Shown piece after piece: positions 33,963 through 42,846 of a stretch of 64,000 bases of DNA. The stretch is from contig NZ_LMUM01000037.1 of assembly GCF_009765985.1 (NCBI RefSeq), positions 194,113-258,112 on the forward strand. Direction: 5' to 3'. Origin of the DNA: Acidobacterium sp. S8. Lineage in GTDB: Bacteria; Acidobacteriota; Terriglobia; Terriglobales; Acidobacteriaceae. A program made the translations under genes and the position numbers. The notes below the pieces were generated by a model, which was not told the DNA's origin, searched no databases, and saw only the letters and a list, made by a program, of their open reading frames with translations. Within the stretch, counting starts at the first letter, position 1, and each line of letters starts with the position of its first letter.

Positions 33963-35252
33963 ATGGCCATCACAAATGTAAGCAGCGCTTCAGTTACAAC
34001 CAACGCCCCGGGCAGCACCAATCGAAGCGCCATGGCGATGGTTACGACATTATTCTTTGTCTGGGGTTTTCTTACCTCGCTCAACGACATTCTTATTCCG
34101 CACCTGAAATCGATCTTTTCACTGAATTACGCAGAGGCGATGCTGGTGCAGTTCGCGTTCTTCGGCGCGTACGCGGCTTTCGGTTTTCTGTCGGGGAAAG
34201 TAGTCGAATGGATCGGCTACCAGCGGACGATGGTTGCGGGCCTCTTTACGATGTGCGCCGGAGCGCTGCTGTTTATTCCGGCTGCGAGCGCGCCATCGTT
34301 CCCGCTGTTTCTGACGGCGCTGATTGTTCTCGCGGCCGGCATCACGGCGCTGCAGGTGGCTGCCAATCCTTATGTGTCGGTGCTTGGTCCGACGGAGACG
34401 GCGTCGAGCCGCCTGAATCTTACGCAGGCATTCAATTCGTTGGGAACGGTGATCGGTCCTCTGCTTGGCGGCTGGCTGATTCTGGGTGCGGCGGCGAAAA
34501 ATCTGCAGGATGTCACAAAGATGGATTCGGTGCAGCTGCATGCGTATCGCGTGCATGAGGCGGCGACGGTCAAGTTTCCTTATCTGGCGATTGCGCTGGC
34601 GCTGGTGGTGCTGGGCCTGGCGATTGCGATGTATAAATTTCCACGCCTCGATACGACCAAGGACTACCGCCCGATGGGCGAGAAGAAGGACAGCATCTGG
34701 CGGCATCCGCATGTGGTGCTGGGCGCGATTGGAATTTTTGTCTACGTCGGCGCAGAGGTTTCGATCGGCAGCTTTCTGATTAACTACTTCAACCGGCCTG
34801 AGATTGGCGGTCTGAGCGCATTGGCAGCATCGGCGCTGGTTCCTTTCTATTGGGGCGGCGCGATGGTGGGCCGCTTTATTGGCTCGGCCGTGCTGCAGAA
34901 GGTCAAGACCGGATCGCTGGTCGCCTTATGCGCGATGATTGCTGCCGTGCTGGTGATCATCTCGATGCTGACCTTCGGGCACGTTGCGATCTGGACCATT
35001 CTTGCGGTCGGACTCTTCAATTCCATCTTGTTCCCATGCATCTTTACCCTCGGCATTGCGGAGATGGGGCCGCTGACGGGTGAGGCGTCGGGACTGCTGG
35101 TAACGGCGATTGTCGGCGGCGCGCTGATTCCCGAGGTGCAGGGTGTTCTGGCGGACAGCATCGGTATCCATCACGCGTTCATTCTGCCGGTGCTCTGCTA
35201 TCTCTACATTGTTTACTACGGGCTGAAGGGCTCGAAGGTCGTCACTGCTTAG
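33963..35252 (+). CDS. FucP-like sugar:H+ symporter (major facilitator superfamily)
   Basis: 429 residues from ATG 33963; the frame extends to 33855 without a better site. Twelve membrane helices. Family landmarks: FFVWGFLTSLNDILIPHLKSIFSLNYAEAMLVQFAFFGAYA (about 28-68, with the N-terminal proton-coupling acid Asp in LNDIL), GYQRTMVAGLFTMCAGALLF, and LQVAANPYVSVLGPTETASSRLNLTQAFNSLGTVIGPLLGG (about 135-175). These are those of L-fucose, glucose and galactose permeases. A hydrophilic loop lies near 180-210. The inner-membrane uptake step for a deoxy- or hexose sugar. The next two genes encode Tat-exported sugar enzymes on the same strand. Confidence 0.92.
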   Translation: MAITNVSSASVTTNAPGSTNRSAMAMVTTLFFVWGFLTSLNDILIPHLKSIFSLNYAEAMLVQFAFFGAYAAFGFLSGKVVEWIGYQRTMVAGLFTMCAGALLFIPAASAPSFPLFLTALIVLAAGITALQVAANPYVSVLGPTETASSRLNLTQAFNSLGTVIGPLLGGWLILGAAAKNLQDVTKMDSVQLHAYRVHEAATVKFPYLAIALALVVLGLAIAMYKFPRLDTTKDYRPMGEKKDSIWRHPHVVLGAIGIFVYVGAEVSIGSFLINYFNRPEIGGLSALAASALVPFYWGGAMVGRFIGSAVLQKVKTGSLVALCAMIAAVLVIISMLTFGHVAIWTILAVGLFNSILFPCIFTLGIAEMGPLTGEASGLLVTAIVGGALIPEVQGVLADSIGIHHAFILPVLCYLYIVYYGLKGSKVVTA

Positions 35253-35380
35253 GCATTGAGCTTGCCCCGGTCTTTCTTTTGCGGAGCGGGGCATTTCCTT
35301 CGCGGAAGCTGAGTTCTCAAATCTGCACTTCGCCTGATAGGCTTGCCGGGTGGAATCGTTATCATTGGAGACACTTCCCT

Positions 35381-36343
35381 ATGCGTAGAAGGGATTTTCT
35401 GGGCGCGGCATTGGTACAGGCCGGCGCTCTCGCCACGGCTCATTCTGCTTCCCGATTTGGACTTGGAAATTTTGTACCCGCAGCGGCAGCACCCCTGAAG
35501 CCGATGGCTGTGGGCGTGCTCATCGTTCCGGCAAAAGGACCTGAAGCTACCATCTCGCGCGTGAAAGAGCTGGGCATGACGAACTGCTTTTTGTCGCTTG
35601 ATGCGTATATTGGCAAGTTCACGCCTGCGCTCGCCGACGAGCTTGGCGGCCTGCTGCAGAAGTATGGGGTTACGGCGACGACGGCCGAAGTAGTCGGGCC
35701 GGGGAAGCTGGTGTGGAATTTCGAGGATGGTCCATCGACGATCGGACTGGTTCCCCGTGACAGCCGCGCCGCCCGCATCGATGCGCTGAAGCAGACTTCC
35801 GATTTCGCCAAGCTTCTCGGCATTCCGCAAATTCAGACTCATTGCGGATTCATTCCTGAGAACCCGCGCGATCCGCTTTATGACGAAGCGGTGCTCGCGA
35901 TTCAGGAGGTCGCCAAGCACTGCGCCGCCAACGGGCAGCATTTTCTGATGGAGACCGGGCAGGAGACGCCGACGACGATGGCACGCGCGATCAAGGATGT
36001 GAACCAGCCGAATCTCGGCGTTGGTCTGGATACGGCGAACGTCATCCTTTATGGCAAGGCGAATCCGGTCGATGCGGTCGATATCATCGGACCGCACGTG
36101 CGAGCGGTGCATGCAAAGGATGGCAAGTGGCCGACCAATCCGATGAAGCTGGGTGACGAGGTGCTGATCGGCACCGGCATTGTCGATTTCGAAAAGGTCT
36201 TCACCAAGCTGCACAAGCTCGGCTATTCCGGAACGATTACCATCGAGCGCGAAACCGAAGGCCCGCAGCAGATGGAAGATGTGAAGAACGAGAAGGTCTA
36301 TCTCGAACGCATTATCGAAAAAATCCAAAAGAGTAACGCATAA
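35381..36343 (+). CDS. Tat-exported sugar phosphate isomerase/epimerase (xylose-isomerase-like TIM barrel)
   Basis: 320 residues from ATG 35381, with GGAG 10 nt upstream; the longer frame from 35279 is not used. The N-terminus MRRRDFLGAALVQAGALATAHS is a twin-arginine signal. The TIM barrel of the AP-endonuclease-2/xylose-isomerase-like family follows, with metal-site phrases IQTHCGFIPEN (about 152), FLMETGQETP (about 192), LGVGLDTANVI (about 217), VRAVHAKDGKW (about 246) and GYSGTITIERETEG (about 288). Probably isomerises or epimerises a free sugar or cyclic polyol in the periplasm. Followed 16 nt later by a Tat-exported oxidoreductase. Confidence 0.9.
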   Translation: MRRRDFLGAALVQAGALATAHSASRFGLGNFVPAAAAPLKPMAVGVLIVPAKGPEATISRVKELGMTNCFLSLDAYIGKFTPALADELGGLLQKYGVTATTAEVVGPGKLVWNFEDGPSTIGLVPRDSRAARIDALKQTSDFAKLLGIPQIQTHCGFIPENPRDPLYDEAVLAIQEVAKHCAANGQHFLMETGQETPTTMARAIKDVNQPNLGVGLDTANVILYGKANPVDAVDIIGPHVRAVHAKDGKWPTNPMKLGDEVLIGTGIVDFEKVFTKLHKLGYSGTITIERETEGPQQMEDVKNEKVYLERIIEKIQKSNA

Positions 36344-36359
36344 CGGAGCACGACAACAC

Positions 36360-37616
36360 ATGGATCGAAGAAAATTCCTTGCTGGTTCCGCTGCCGCTTC
36401 CGGCCTGATGTTTCTGAAACCTAAAACTGCTTTCGGCTATCAGGCCAACTCCGCGGTGCGATATGCGCTGCTGGGGTGCGGCAGTCGCGGCACCTCCGTC
36501 GCCACCTCGTTTGCGAAAAATACGAGCGCACGTATCGTCGCTCTCGCGGATCTGTTTCCCGATCAGCTGGAAAAGGGCAAAGCTCATTTTGACGAGGTGA
36601 ACCAATCGCTGGGATATGCGGGTCCGGAGCTGCAATTCCGCGGTTATAAAGCTTATGAGGAGCTGGCCGCGTCGCCGCATGTCGATGCAGTACAGATTTC
36701 GACGCCGCCCTATTTCCATGTGCAACATCTGGAAGCGATGGTGCATGGCGGCAAACACACATATTGTGAAAAGCCGGTCGGCATCGATATTGAGCAGACA
36801 AAGCAGGCTCTTGAAATCGCCAAGCATGTCGATGGCAAAGTCAGCGTGGATGTCGGTTTCCAGATTCGCAGCGCGCCGCCATTTATGGAGATCGTGCGCC
36901 GCATCCACAATGGCGACCTCGGAAAAATCGTGAGCGCCACTGCCTGGTACAACGCGCCGCCTGCCGTCGAGCATGATTATCCCAGCGCCTCCGCCGATGA
37001 GCAGCGCATTCGCAACTGGCTCTGGTATCGAAACCTGTCGGGCGACATTCTGCTTGAGCAGAATATCCACGTCATCGATATCTGCAACTGGGCTCTGCAA
37101 GGTCATCCCGTGAAAGCGGTAGCCACCGGCGGACGTAACGTGATCACGCATGCGGGCGACACCTGGGATAACTACCAGGTCGTCTTCACCTATCCAGAAG
37201 ATGTTCACGTCAGCTTCTCGTCCACGCAGTTCTGCCCCGGCAAATGGTTCGACGTCTCCGAGCGCATCTTCGGATCGAAGGGCATTGCTGAAGCGCCTTA
37301 TTCAGGCCCGCTGCGCATCATCGGCGACAATGCGTGGACGTGGTCTGAGAGCAACAGCCAGCCGACTGGCTCGTTCGCAGCTAACGGCGCATTCAGCGAC
37401 AATCTGGCGCAGGCCGATTCAGAAAAAGATAAGGGCTTTATCGAGAGCATCACCTCCGGCAAGTTCCACAACCAGATTGCGGCAGGCGTGGAAAGCGCAC
37501 GCAGCTGCATGCTGGGCCGCATGGCTGGCTATCAGAAGCGCGAAGTCACATGGGACGAGCTGCTTGCTCATGGCGAAACATACAAGCTCGATATCAACAT
37601 GAGCCAGTTCAGCTAA
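36360..37616 (+). CDS. Tat-exported Gfo/Idh/MocA-family sugar oxidoreductase
   Basis: 418 residues. The MDRRKFLAGSAAASGLMF start is a twin-arginine signal, so the enzyme goes to the periplasm already folded with NAD(P) bound, as for glucose-fructose oxidoreductase. The Rossmann domain has YALLGCGSRGTSVATSF (about 35-51), VQISTPPYFHVQHLEAMVHGGKHTYCEKPVG (about 110-140, with the EKP lysine) and the C-terminal substrate domain NLSGDILLEQNIHVIDICNWAL (about 220-241, catalytic-type His). Likely oxidises or rearranges the sugar processed by the preceding isomerase. Closes the transporter-isomerase-oxidoreductase run. Confidence 0.92.
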   Translation: MDRRKFLAGSAAASGLMFLKPKTAFGYQANSAVRYALLGCGSRGTSVATSFAKNTSARIVALADLFPDQLEKGKAHFDEVNQSLGYAGPELQFRGYKAYEELAASPHVDAVQISTPPYFHVQHLEAMVHGGKHTYCEKPVGIDIEQTKQALEIAKHVDGKVSVDVGFQIRSAPPFMEIVRRIHNGDLGKIVSATAWYNAPPAVEHDYPSASADEQRIRNWLWYRNLSGDILLEQNIHVIDICNWALQGHPVKAVATGGRNVITHAGDTWDNYQVVFTYPEDVHVSFSSTQFCPGKWFDVSERIFGSKGIAEAPYSGPLRIIGDNAWTWSESNSQPTGSFAANGAFSDNLAQADSEKDKGFIESITSGKFHNQIAAGVESARSCMLGRMAGYQKREVTWDELLAHGETYKLDINMSQFS

Positions 37617-37639
37617 AGTATTTCCTGGCTATCGAGTGC

Positions 37640-37717
37640 CGTCACTCTGATGAGCGAAGGGAGAAGAATCCCGAGCCTAGCTGGTTTGGGGTTCTTCGCC
37701 TATGGCTCAGAATGACG
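37640..37717. repeat. Imperfect long inverted repeat (REP-like) with GCTCAGAATGACG arm
   Basis: The left arm begins CGTCACTCTGATGAGCGAAG (37640) and continues with GAAGAATCCC. The right arm reads GGGTTCTTCGCC, then GGCTCAGAATGACG to 37717. The arms pair imperfectly. I recognise GTCATTCTGAGCGAAG...GAATC as the core of an abundant interspersed element in Acidobacteriota intergenic DNA. Part of a 318-bp gene-free stretch (37617-37934). Confidence 0.65.
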
Positions 37718-37774
37718 ACTTTGTGCTTGATATTTGAGTTGTAAATTGGAGAATCCTAATTTAAGCCTGATTTG

Positions 37775-37808
37775 AGATTCTTCCTCCCTCCGGTCGTCAG
37801 AATGACGG
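37775..37808. repeat. Second, half-length REP-like copy
   Basis: GAGATTCTTCCTCCCTCCGG followed by TCGTCAGAATGACGGC. It carries the GATTCTTC and AGAATGACG elements of the neighbouring inverted repeat in the same order but lacks the left arm. The rest of the 37617-37934 stretch is AT-rich and shows no gene. Confidence 0.5.
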
Positions 37809-37934
37809 CATTCTGTATTTTGTGACTCACCTGAAATGTTAGTTAGTCCTTCATGAAGACCTTATCGTCCGCAAATTCATCTTCCGCGATGTGAGTGCGG
37901 TATGATGCAGAATCTCCGCTCGTTGAGGCTATAG

Positions 37935-40028
37935 ATGCTTGCAAGCAAATTTCTTCTGGGCTGCTTTTGCCTTGTTGCACCACTTCTGTCCGCGCAGAGT
38001 TTTACTCTCGAGCAGGCTTTGAGCGCGCCATTCAGTTCGCAGTTAAAGGCTGCTCCTTCGTCGGACGCTTTCGCCTGGGTTACCAATCTAGAAGGTCGCC
38101 GCAATTTATGGATCGCACGGAAAACCGGCGATGGAAATGCCTATAGCGCGACGCAGCTGACGAAGTTCGACAAAGATGACGGCATTGAGATTGGAGATTT
38201 GGCGTGGACTCCGGATGCCGCTTCGATTGTGTATGCGCGCGGTGGAGATTTCGAGTTTCCTGAAAGTCCTGCTCCCGATCCGGCGCTCATTCCAGGCGGT
38301 GTGGAGCAGGAAATCTGGATTATTCCCACGCTGGGCGGAGAAGCGCGCAAACTCGCTTCCGGACGCGCACCGGCTGTCTCTCCTAAAGGAAACGATGTTG
38401 CATATCTGTCCAAAGGTCAGATATGGACGGTCTCGCTCAACAATGCAACCGCGAAGCCGGAGCAGCTGCTGCACACGCGAGGTACTGTGACAGCGATCTT
38501 CTGGTCACCGGATGGACGAGCGCTGGCTTTCGTCAGCGATCGCGGGGATCACAGCTTCATCGGCGTATATTCTTTCGATACAAAAACACTTCAATATCTC
38601 GATCCCGGCACCGATCACGATGATGATCCAATATGGTCGAGTGACAGCAAGCGTATAGCGTTTATTCGCGTGCCATACAGCAAGACCGCTGAAATCTTTG
38701 GCGCCAAGCGGAGCGGTCCGCCATGGTCGATTCGCGTAGCGGATGTGCAAAGCGGAAAAGGACAGGAGATCTGGCGAGCGCGTGAAGGACGTGGCAGCGT
38801 CTTTCACGAAGCGCAGGGACAGAGTCAGCTCCATTGGACGAAGCAGGGAGCCATCGTTTTTCCATGGGAAGCAGATGGCTGGCTTCACCTGTACTCGCTG
38901 GCAGAAGGCAGCAAAGAAGCAAAGCTGCTGACACATGGCGAGTTTGAAGTGGACAACGTAACAGCGAGTCGCGATGGCAGCGCCATCGTCTACTCCTCCA
39001 ATCAAGGTGATATTGATCGCAAACATATCTGGAGAATCGATACTGCCAGCGGACACGTTGCAGAATTGACGCGTGGTGAAGGCATTGAGACTTCTCCGGT
39101 GATCACAAGCGACGGCAAAGAGATTGCTATTCTTCATTCCGATGCGCGCGTGCCAATTCGTCCAGCAATGCTTAGCGAAAATGGAGAGCTGCGCGATCTA
39201 GCGCCGCAGGCTGAGCCTGCCGGATTTCCAGCAGGGAGTTTTGTTGTGCCGCAGCAGGTCATCTTCTCCGCAGCAGACGGTCTCCGAATTCACGGTCAGC
39301 TTTTTCTGCCAAAGAATGTCAACGACGGACATCGCCATCCGGCAGCCATCTTCTTTCATGGCGGTTCGCGGCGGCAAATGGTGCTCGGCTGGAACCCGAT
39401 GGAGTATTACTCGAACGCTTACGGGATGAACCAGTATCTGGCAAGTCAGGGCTACATTGTGCTCTCAGTGAACTATCGCAGTGGTATTGGTTATGGCGAG
39501 GAGTTTCGCGAGGCGTTGAATTACGGCGCTTCGGGCGCAAGCGAGTTTAATGATGTGCAGGGAGCAGGACTCTATCTGCAGAGCCGTGCCGATGTAGATG
39601 CTGCGCATATTGGAGTGTGGGGCGGAAGCTACGGTGGCTATCTCACCGCTCTGGCGCTGGCTCGAGCGTCGGATATGTTCGCAGCCGGAGTCGATATGCA
39701 TGGCGTTCATGATTGGAATGTCGAACGTGGGAGCGGACTTCCAGCCTATGATCCGGAAGCTGATCCTCAGCTTGCACGCACGGCATGGCTGTCGTCGCCG
39801 ATGTCTTCGGTCAACACCTGGCGTTCGCCTGTGCTGCTGATCCAGGGCGATGATGATCGTAACGTGGAATTTTTGCAGACGATACAGATGGCTGCCGCAC
39901 TGCGCAAACAAAAAGTAGACGTCGAAGAGCTTGTCTTCCCCGATGAGATTCATGACTTCCTGCTGCATCGCGACTGGCTGGCGGCTTATACCGCAGGCGC
40001 AGATTTCTTTGCGCGGCACCTGAAGTAG
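37935..40028 (+). CDS. Secreted S9-family prolyl oligopeptidase/dipeptidyl-peptidase-like serine peptidase
   Basis: 697 residues with signal peptide about 1-20 (MLASKFLLGCFCLVAPLLSAQ). Residues about 35-440 are a beta-propeller with WD40-like repeats (LAWTPDAASIVYARGG, IFWSPDGRALAFVSDRG, DDPIWSSDSKRIAFIR). The alpha/beta-hydrolase domain ends the protein: PAAIFFHGGSRRQMVLGW, nucleophile in GGSYGGYLT (Ser565), Asp within GDDDRNVEF about 640 and His673 in EIHDFLLHRDW. Cuts short peptides, often after proline, outside the cytoplasm. Stands alone on its strand after the REP-containing gap. Confidence 0.95.
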   Translation: MLASKFLLGCFCLVAPLLSAQSFTLEQALSAPFSSQLKAAPSSDAFAWVTNLEGRRNLWIARKTGDGNAYSATQLTKFDKDDGIEIGDLAWTPDAASIVYARGGDFEFPESPAPDPALIPGGVEQEIWIIPTLGGEARKLASGRAPAVSPKGNDVAYLSKGQIWTVSLNNATAKPEQLLHTRGTVTAIFWSPDGRALAFVSDRGDHSFIGVYSFDTKTLQYLDPGTDHDDDPIWSSDSKRIAFIRVPYSKTAEIFGAKRSGPPWSIRVADVQSGKGQEIWRAREGRGSVFHEAQGQSQLHWTKQGAIVFPWEADGWLHLYSLAEGSKEAKLLTHGEFEVDNVTASRDGSAIVYSSNQGDIDRKHIWRIDTASGHVAELTRGEGIETSPVITSDGKEIAILHSDARVPIRPAMLSENGELRDLAPQAEPAGFPAGSFVVPQQVIFSAADGLRIHGQLFLPKNVNDGHRHPAAIFFHGGSRRQMVLGWNPMEYYSNAYGMNQYLASQGYIVLSVNYRSGIGYGEEFREALNYGASGASEFNDVQGAGLYLQSRADVDAAHIGVWGGSYGGYLTALALARASDMFAAGVDMHGVHDWNVERGSGLPAYDPEADPQLARTAWLSSPMSSVNTWRSPVLLIQGDDDRNVEFLQTIQMAAALRKQKVDVEELVFPDEIHDFLLHRDWLAAYTAGADFFARHLK

Positions 40029-40047
40029 GTTGGGGTTGGTTCGTTCG

Positions 40048-40647
40048 TCAGTGGAGCAGCGCGAATGCGACAATCGTGCTGCCTTGCTGACCGGTCTGCG
40101 CTTCAGCCAGTGAATTCAGGGAGTCTTCGAGGTCCTCTGTATCCAGAAACATCTGGCACGCTGCAATCTCCTCTTCGCTGGCGCCGTGATAGCAGAGCTC
40201 GCAGACACCGAGGCCGTCTTCCGATCGCACCGGCGGACCAAAGACGCGGCAGGTCATCGGTCGAGATGCGTACAGATCGCACATGCCTGTTTCCGGATCG
40301 AGTACGGGACATGTTTCGTCGTTGGCAAAAGTTTCGAAGTGCTCCTGTGCTTCCGGCGAATCATCCAGAATGCCGGTGCGAATATCTCCAGGGAAATCGG
40401 CTGCGATGCGCGACACGGATTCGCGCACCCTTTCCATCACGCGGGAAGCGCGCGCCGGATCGTCTTTTGTGAGCTGATCGAATCCGGCCCGTAATCGCTC
40501 GGCGTCAAGCTGGCTGATGGCGAATGCTCCCACGCAACATTGCGTGCAGCCGGGACGGCATGCGAGCCATGCGCCGCTGCGCCGTGCAGCATCGGCAAGG
40601 GCTGCGTCTACGATCTGCACCAGCCGCTGATCCTCTGGGGGAAGCAT
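40048..40647 (-). CDS. YkgJ-family cysteine-cluster (zinc/iron-chelating) protein
   Basis: 199 residues from ATG 40647. The N-terminal CRPGCTQCCVGAFAISQLDAERL and later CPVLDPETGMCDLYASRPMTCRVFGPPV and CELCYHG give the CxxxCxxCC ... C ... C ... RPxxCRxF pattern of YkgJ proteins, thought to bind zinc or an Fe-S cluster. Function in the family is not settled. A longer open frame toward 40971 runs across the divergent sirtuin gene and is rejected. It is convergent with the S9 peptidase and divergent from the sirtuin gene, 63 bp apart. Confidence 0.88.
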   Translation of the reverse strand: MLPPEDQRLVQIVDAALADAARRSGAWLACRPGCTQCCVGAFAISQLDAERLRAGFDQLTKDDPARASRVMERVRESVSRIAADFPGDIRTGILDDSPEAQEHFETFANDETCPVLDPETGMCDLYASRPMTCRVFGPPVRSEDGLGVCELCYHGASEEEIAACQMFLDTEDLEDSLNSLAEAQTGQQGSTIVAFALLH

Positions 40648-40710
40648 GCTTTCAGCATATCGCTGTATCGGGGATTTCGGCTTTATGATGCTTTCCGTTA
40701 CGCTTGACGC

Positions 40711-41448
40711 GTGAACGCAACCATTCAGATCGGTCCGGCAGACCGCGTTTTCGTCCTCACAGGCGCAGGCATCAGCGCCGAGAGCGGTATTCCTACATTC
40801 CGTGATTCTGACGGGCTCTGGAGCGGCTATCGCATTGAGGAAGTTGCCACTCCTGAGGCATGGGAGGCCGATCATGAGCGTGTGTGGCAGTTCTATTCCA
40901 TGCGCCGGCACGATGCACAACTCTGTCAGCCGAATCCGGCCCACTACGCGCTGGCCGCGCTTGAATCGCAAATCGGAGACAGGCTATTTGTCTGCACGCA
41001 GAACGTCGATGATCTACAGGAGCGAGCTGGATCACTCAATCTGGTGCATATGCACGGAGAGCTATTCAAATCGCGCTGCGAAGCCGATTGTGGTGAGCTT
41101 GTCTTCGTGGATCGCAACTCTTACGAATCTGCCGCGCAAATTCCAACATGCGCCTGCGGAGCGCGTATTCGCCCGCACATTGTCTGGTTTGGTGAGTACC
41201 CGCTTGAAATGGATAGGGTGATGCGTGAGATCGACCGCTGCGATGTCATGATCGTCATCGGCACCTCCGGCAATGTCCATCCGGCAGCCAGTTTCGTGCA
41301 TTGGGCCAGCGGACGCAATCAGGCCGGGATGCAAAAGGTGAGAACCTACTACGTGGGTCCCGAGCGGCCATTGAACGCCGGGGCTTTTACCGAAGTGTTT
41401 CTGGGTAAGGCCGGGGAAATTCTGCCGGGCCTGATCGCCCTGGAATAA
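40711..41448 (+). CDS. cobB: NAD-dependent protein deacylase (class III sirtuin)
   Basis: 245 residues from GTG 40711. NAD site GAGISAESGIPTFRDSDGLW (about 18-37), TQNVDD (96-101), catalytic His115 in HMHGEL, zinc cysteines C123, C127, C147 and C149, and IGTSGNVHPAA. YSMR at 62-65 gives the Tyr-x-x-Arg pair that selects succinyl and other acidic acyl groups in SIRT5 and bacterial CobB, so desuccinylase activity is expected along with deacetylation. Cytosolic regulator of metabolic enzymes. Placed 87 nt upstream of the homogentisate operon on the same strand, which may or may not be functional. Confidence 0.95.
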   Translation: MNATIQIGPADRVFVLTGAGISAESGIPTFRDSDGLWSGYRIEEVATPEAWEADHERVWQFYSMRRHDAQLCQPNPAHYALAALESQIGDRLFVCTQNVDDLQERAGSLNLVHMHGELFKSRCEADCGELVFVDRNSYESAAQIPTCACGARIRPHIVWFGEYPLEMDRVMREIDRCDVMIVIGTSGNVHPAASFVHWASGRNQAGMQKVRTYYVGPERPLNAGAFTEVFLGKAGEILPGLIALE

Positions 41449-41535
41449 GAGATCGCAACGAAGCGTTTGCCAAAGCACCATGCCAGCAGATAACTTATAG
41501 AGTTTTGACCTTCCCTTCATGCCGAAGGGGACAGC

Positions 41536-42846
41536 ATGCCTGTTGCAGCATTGAAGTATCAGTCCGGATTTGCCAACGAATTCGCCACCGAAGCTGTGCC
41601 GGGAGGCTTGCCTGAGGGACAGAACGCTCCGCAGAAGCATTCTCTCGGTCTTTACACCGAGCAGTTCAGCGGAACATCGTTCACTTCGCCGCGTCACGTA
41701 AACCGGCGCACGTGGACCTATCGCATCAAACCTTCGGTGACGCACAAACCCTACGAAGAGTATTCTGCGCGGCTCGTCCGCAGCGGCCCGTTTACCGAAG
41801 TGCCCACGCCGCCGAATCAATTGCGCTGGGATCCGGTTCCCATCCCAAAAGAGCCAACGGATTTCGTCGATGGCATTGTTACGCTTGGCGGCAATGGAGA
41901 TCCGGCGATGCAGACCGGAGTCGCGATCCATGTCTACGCCATCAATCGCTCGATGGAAGATCGCTTCTTCTATAACGCCGACGGAGAGATGCTGATTGTG
42001 CCGCAGCAGGGAGCGCTTTGGATTCATACGGAACTCGGCATCCTCGGGATCGCGCCGGGAGAAATCTGTGTTCTGCCGCGAGGCTTGAAGTTTCGCGTAG
42101 TTCTCCAAGAGGCGTCGGCGCGCGGATATATCTGCGAAAACTATGGCCAGCAGTTCCGGCTGCCGGAGCTCGGTCCGATTGGCGCAAACGGATTAGCCAA
42201 CGCCCGCGACTTTCTTTATCCCGCAGCCGCGTATGAGGATCGCGAAGGCATCTTCCACATCGTCAGCAAATTCCTCGGCAACCTTTGGATCGCCGAGATT
42301 GATCACTCGCCGTTGGACGTCGTTGCCTGGCATGGCAATTATGCGCCTTACAAATACGATTTGAAGAACTTCAACTGTATCAACAGTGTTTCGTTCGATC
42401 ATCCCGATCCATCGATTTACACTGTGCTCACCGCCCCGAGCGCGATCGCCGGCACATCTAATGTAGATTTTGCAATCTTTCCGCCGCGCTGGATGGTAGC
42501 CGAACATACCTTCCGTCCGCCGTGGTTCCACCGCAACATGATGAATGAGTTCATGGGATTGGTCTTCGGTCAATACGACGCAAAGACAGAAGGTTTTGTG
42601 CCCGGCGGAGCGAGCCTGCACAATTGCATGGCGGGACACGGACCAGACGCGGAGACATTTGAGCGCGCCAGCGCGGCTGAACTTAAGCCGCAGTACCTGG
42701 GCAATACGCTGGCGTTCATGTTTGAAACGCAGCTTGCCGTACGTCCGACGAAGTTTGCGCTGGAGACGAAGATCCTGCAGCACGAATATTACGAGTGCTG
42801 GCAGGGATTGAAAAAACATTTCAAACCGGGCGCGGACCAGAAATGA
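41536..42846 (+). CDS. hmgA: Homogentisate 1,2-dioxygenase
   Basis: 436 residues, full family length. Opens the aromatic ring of homogentisate to maleylacetoacetate with a non-heme Fe(II), in the cytosol, as part of tyrosine and phenylalanine breakdown. Recognisable stretches are [23 protein letters not shown] (8-30), [42 protein letters not shown] and the iron-site region around [17 protein letters not shown] with [13 protein letters not shown] (about 330-375). Its TGA overlaps the ATG of the next gene (ATGA), so the two are translationally coupled. First gene of hmgA - unknown - fahA. Confidence 0.97.
   Translation: MPVAALKYQSGFANEFATEAVPGGLPEGQNAPQKHSLGLYTEQFSGTSFTSPRHVNRRTWTYRIKPSVTHKPYEEYSARLVRSGPFTEVPTPPNQLRWDPVPIPKEPTDFVDGIVTLGGNGDPAMQTGVAIHVYAINRSMEDRFFYNADGEMLIVPQQGALWIHTELGILGIAPGEICVLPRGLKFRVVLQEASARGYICENYGQQFRLPELGPIGANGLANARDFLYPAAAYEDREGIFHIVSKFLGNLWIAEIDHSPLDVVAWHGNYAPYKYDLKNFNCINSVSFDHPDPSIYTVLTAPSAIAGTSNVDFAIFPPRWMVAEHTFRPPWFHRNMMNEFMGLVFGQYDAKTEGFVPGGASLHNCMAGHGPDAETFERASAAELKPQYLGNTLAFMFETQLAVRPTKFALETKILQHEYYECWQGLKKHFKPGADQK

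Noticed and set aside
35249-36361. A 370-codon minus-strand open frame
   Set aside because: Antisense shadow of the Tat-exported sugar isomerase, caused by codon bias; it is Arg/His-rich with no domain.
40648-40971. N-terminal extension of the YkgJ-family protein
   Set aside because: It would overlap the divergent sirtuin gene; the cysteine-cluster family begins near ATG 40647.
41062-42108. A 348-codon minus-strand open frame
   Set aside because: Runs antisense across cobB and hmgA, both unambiguous genes.
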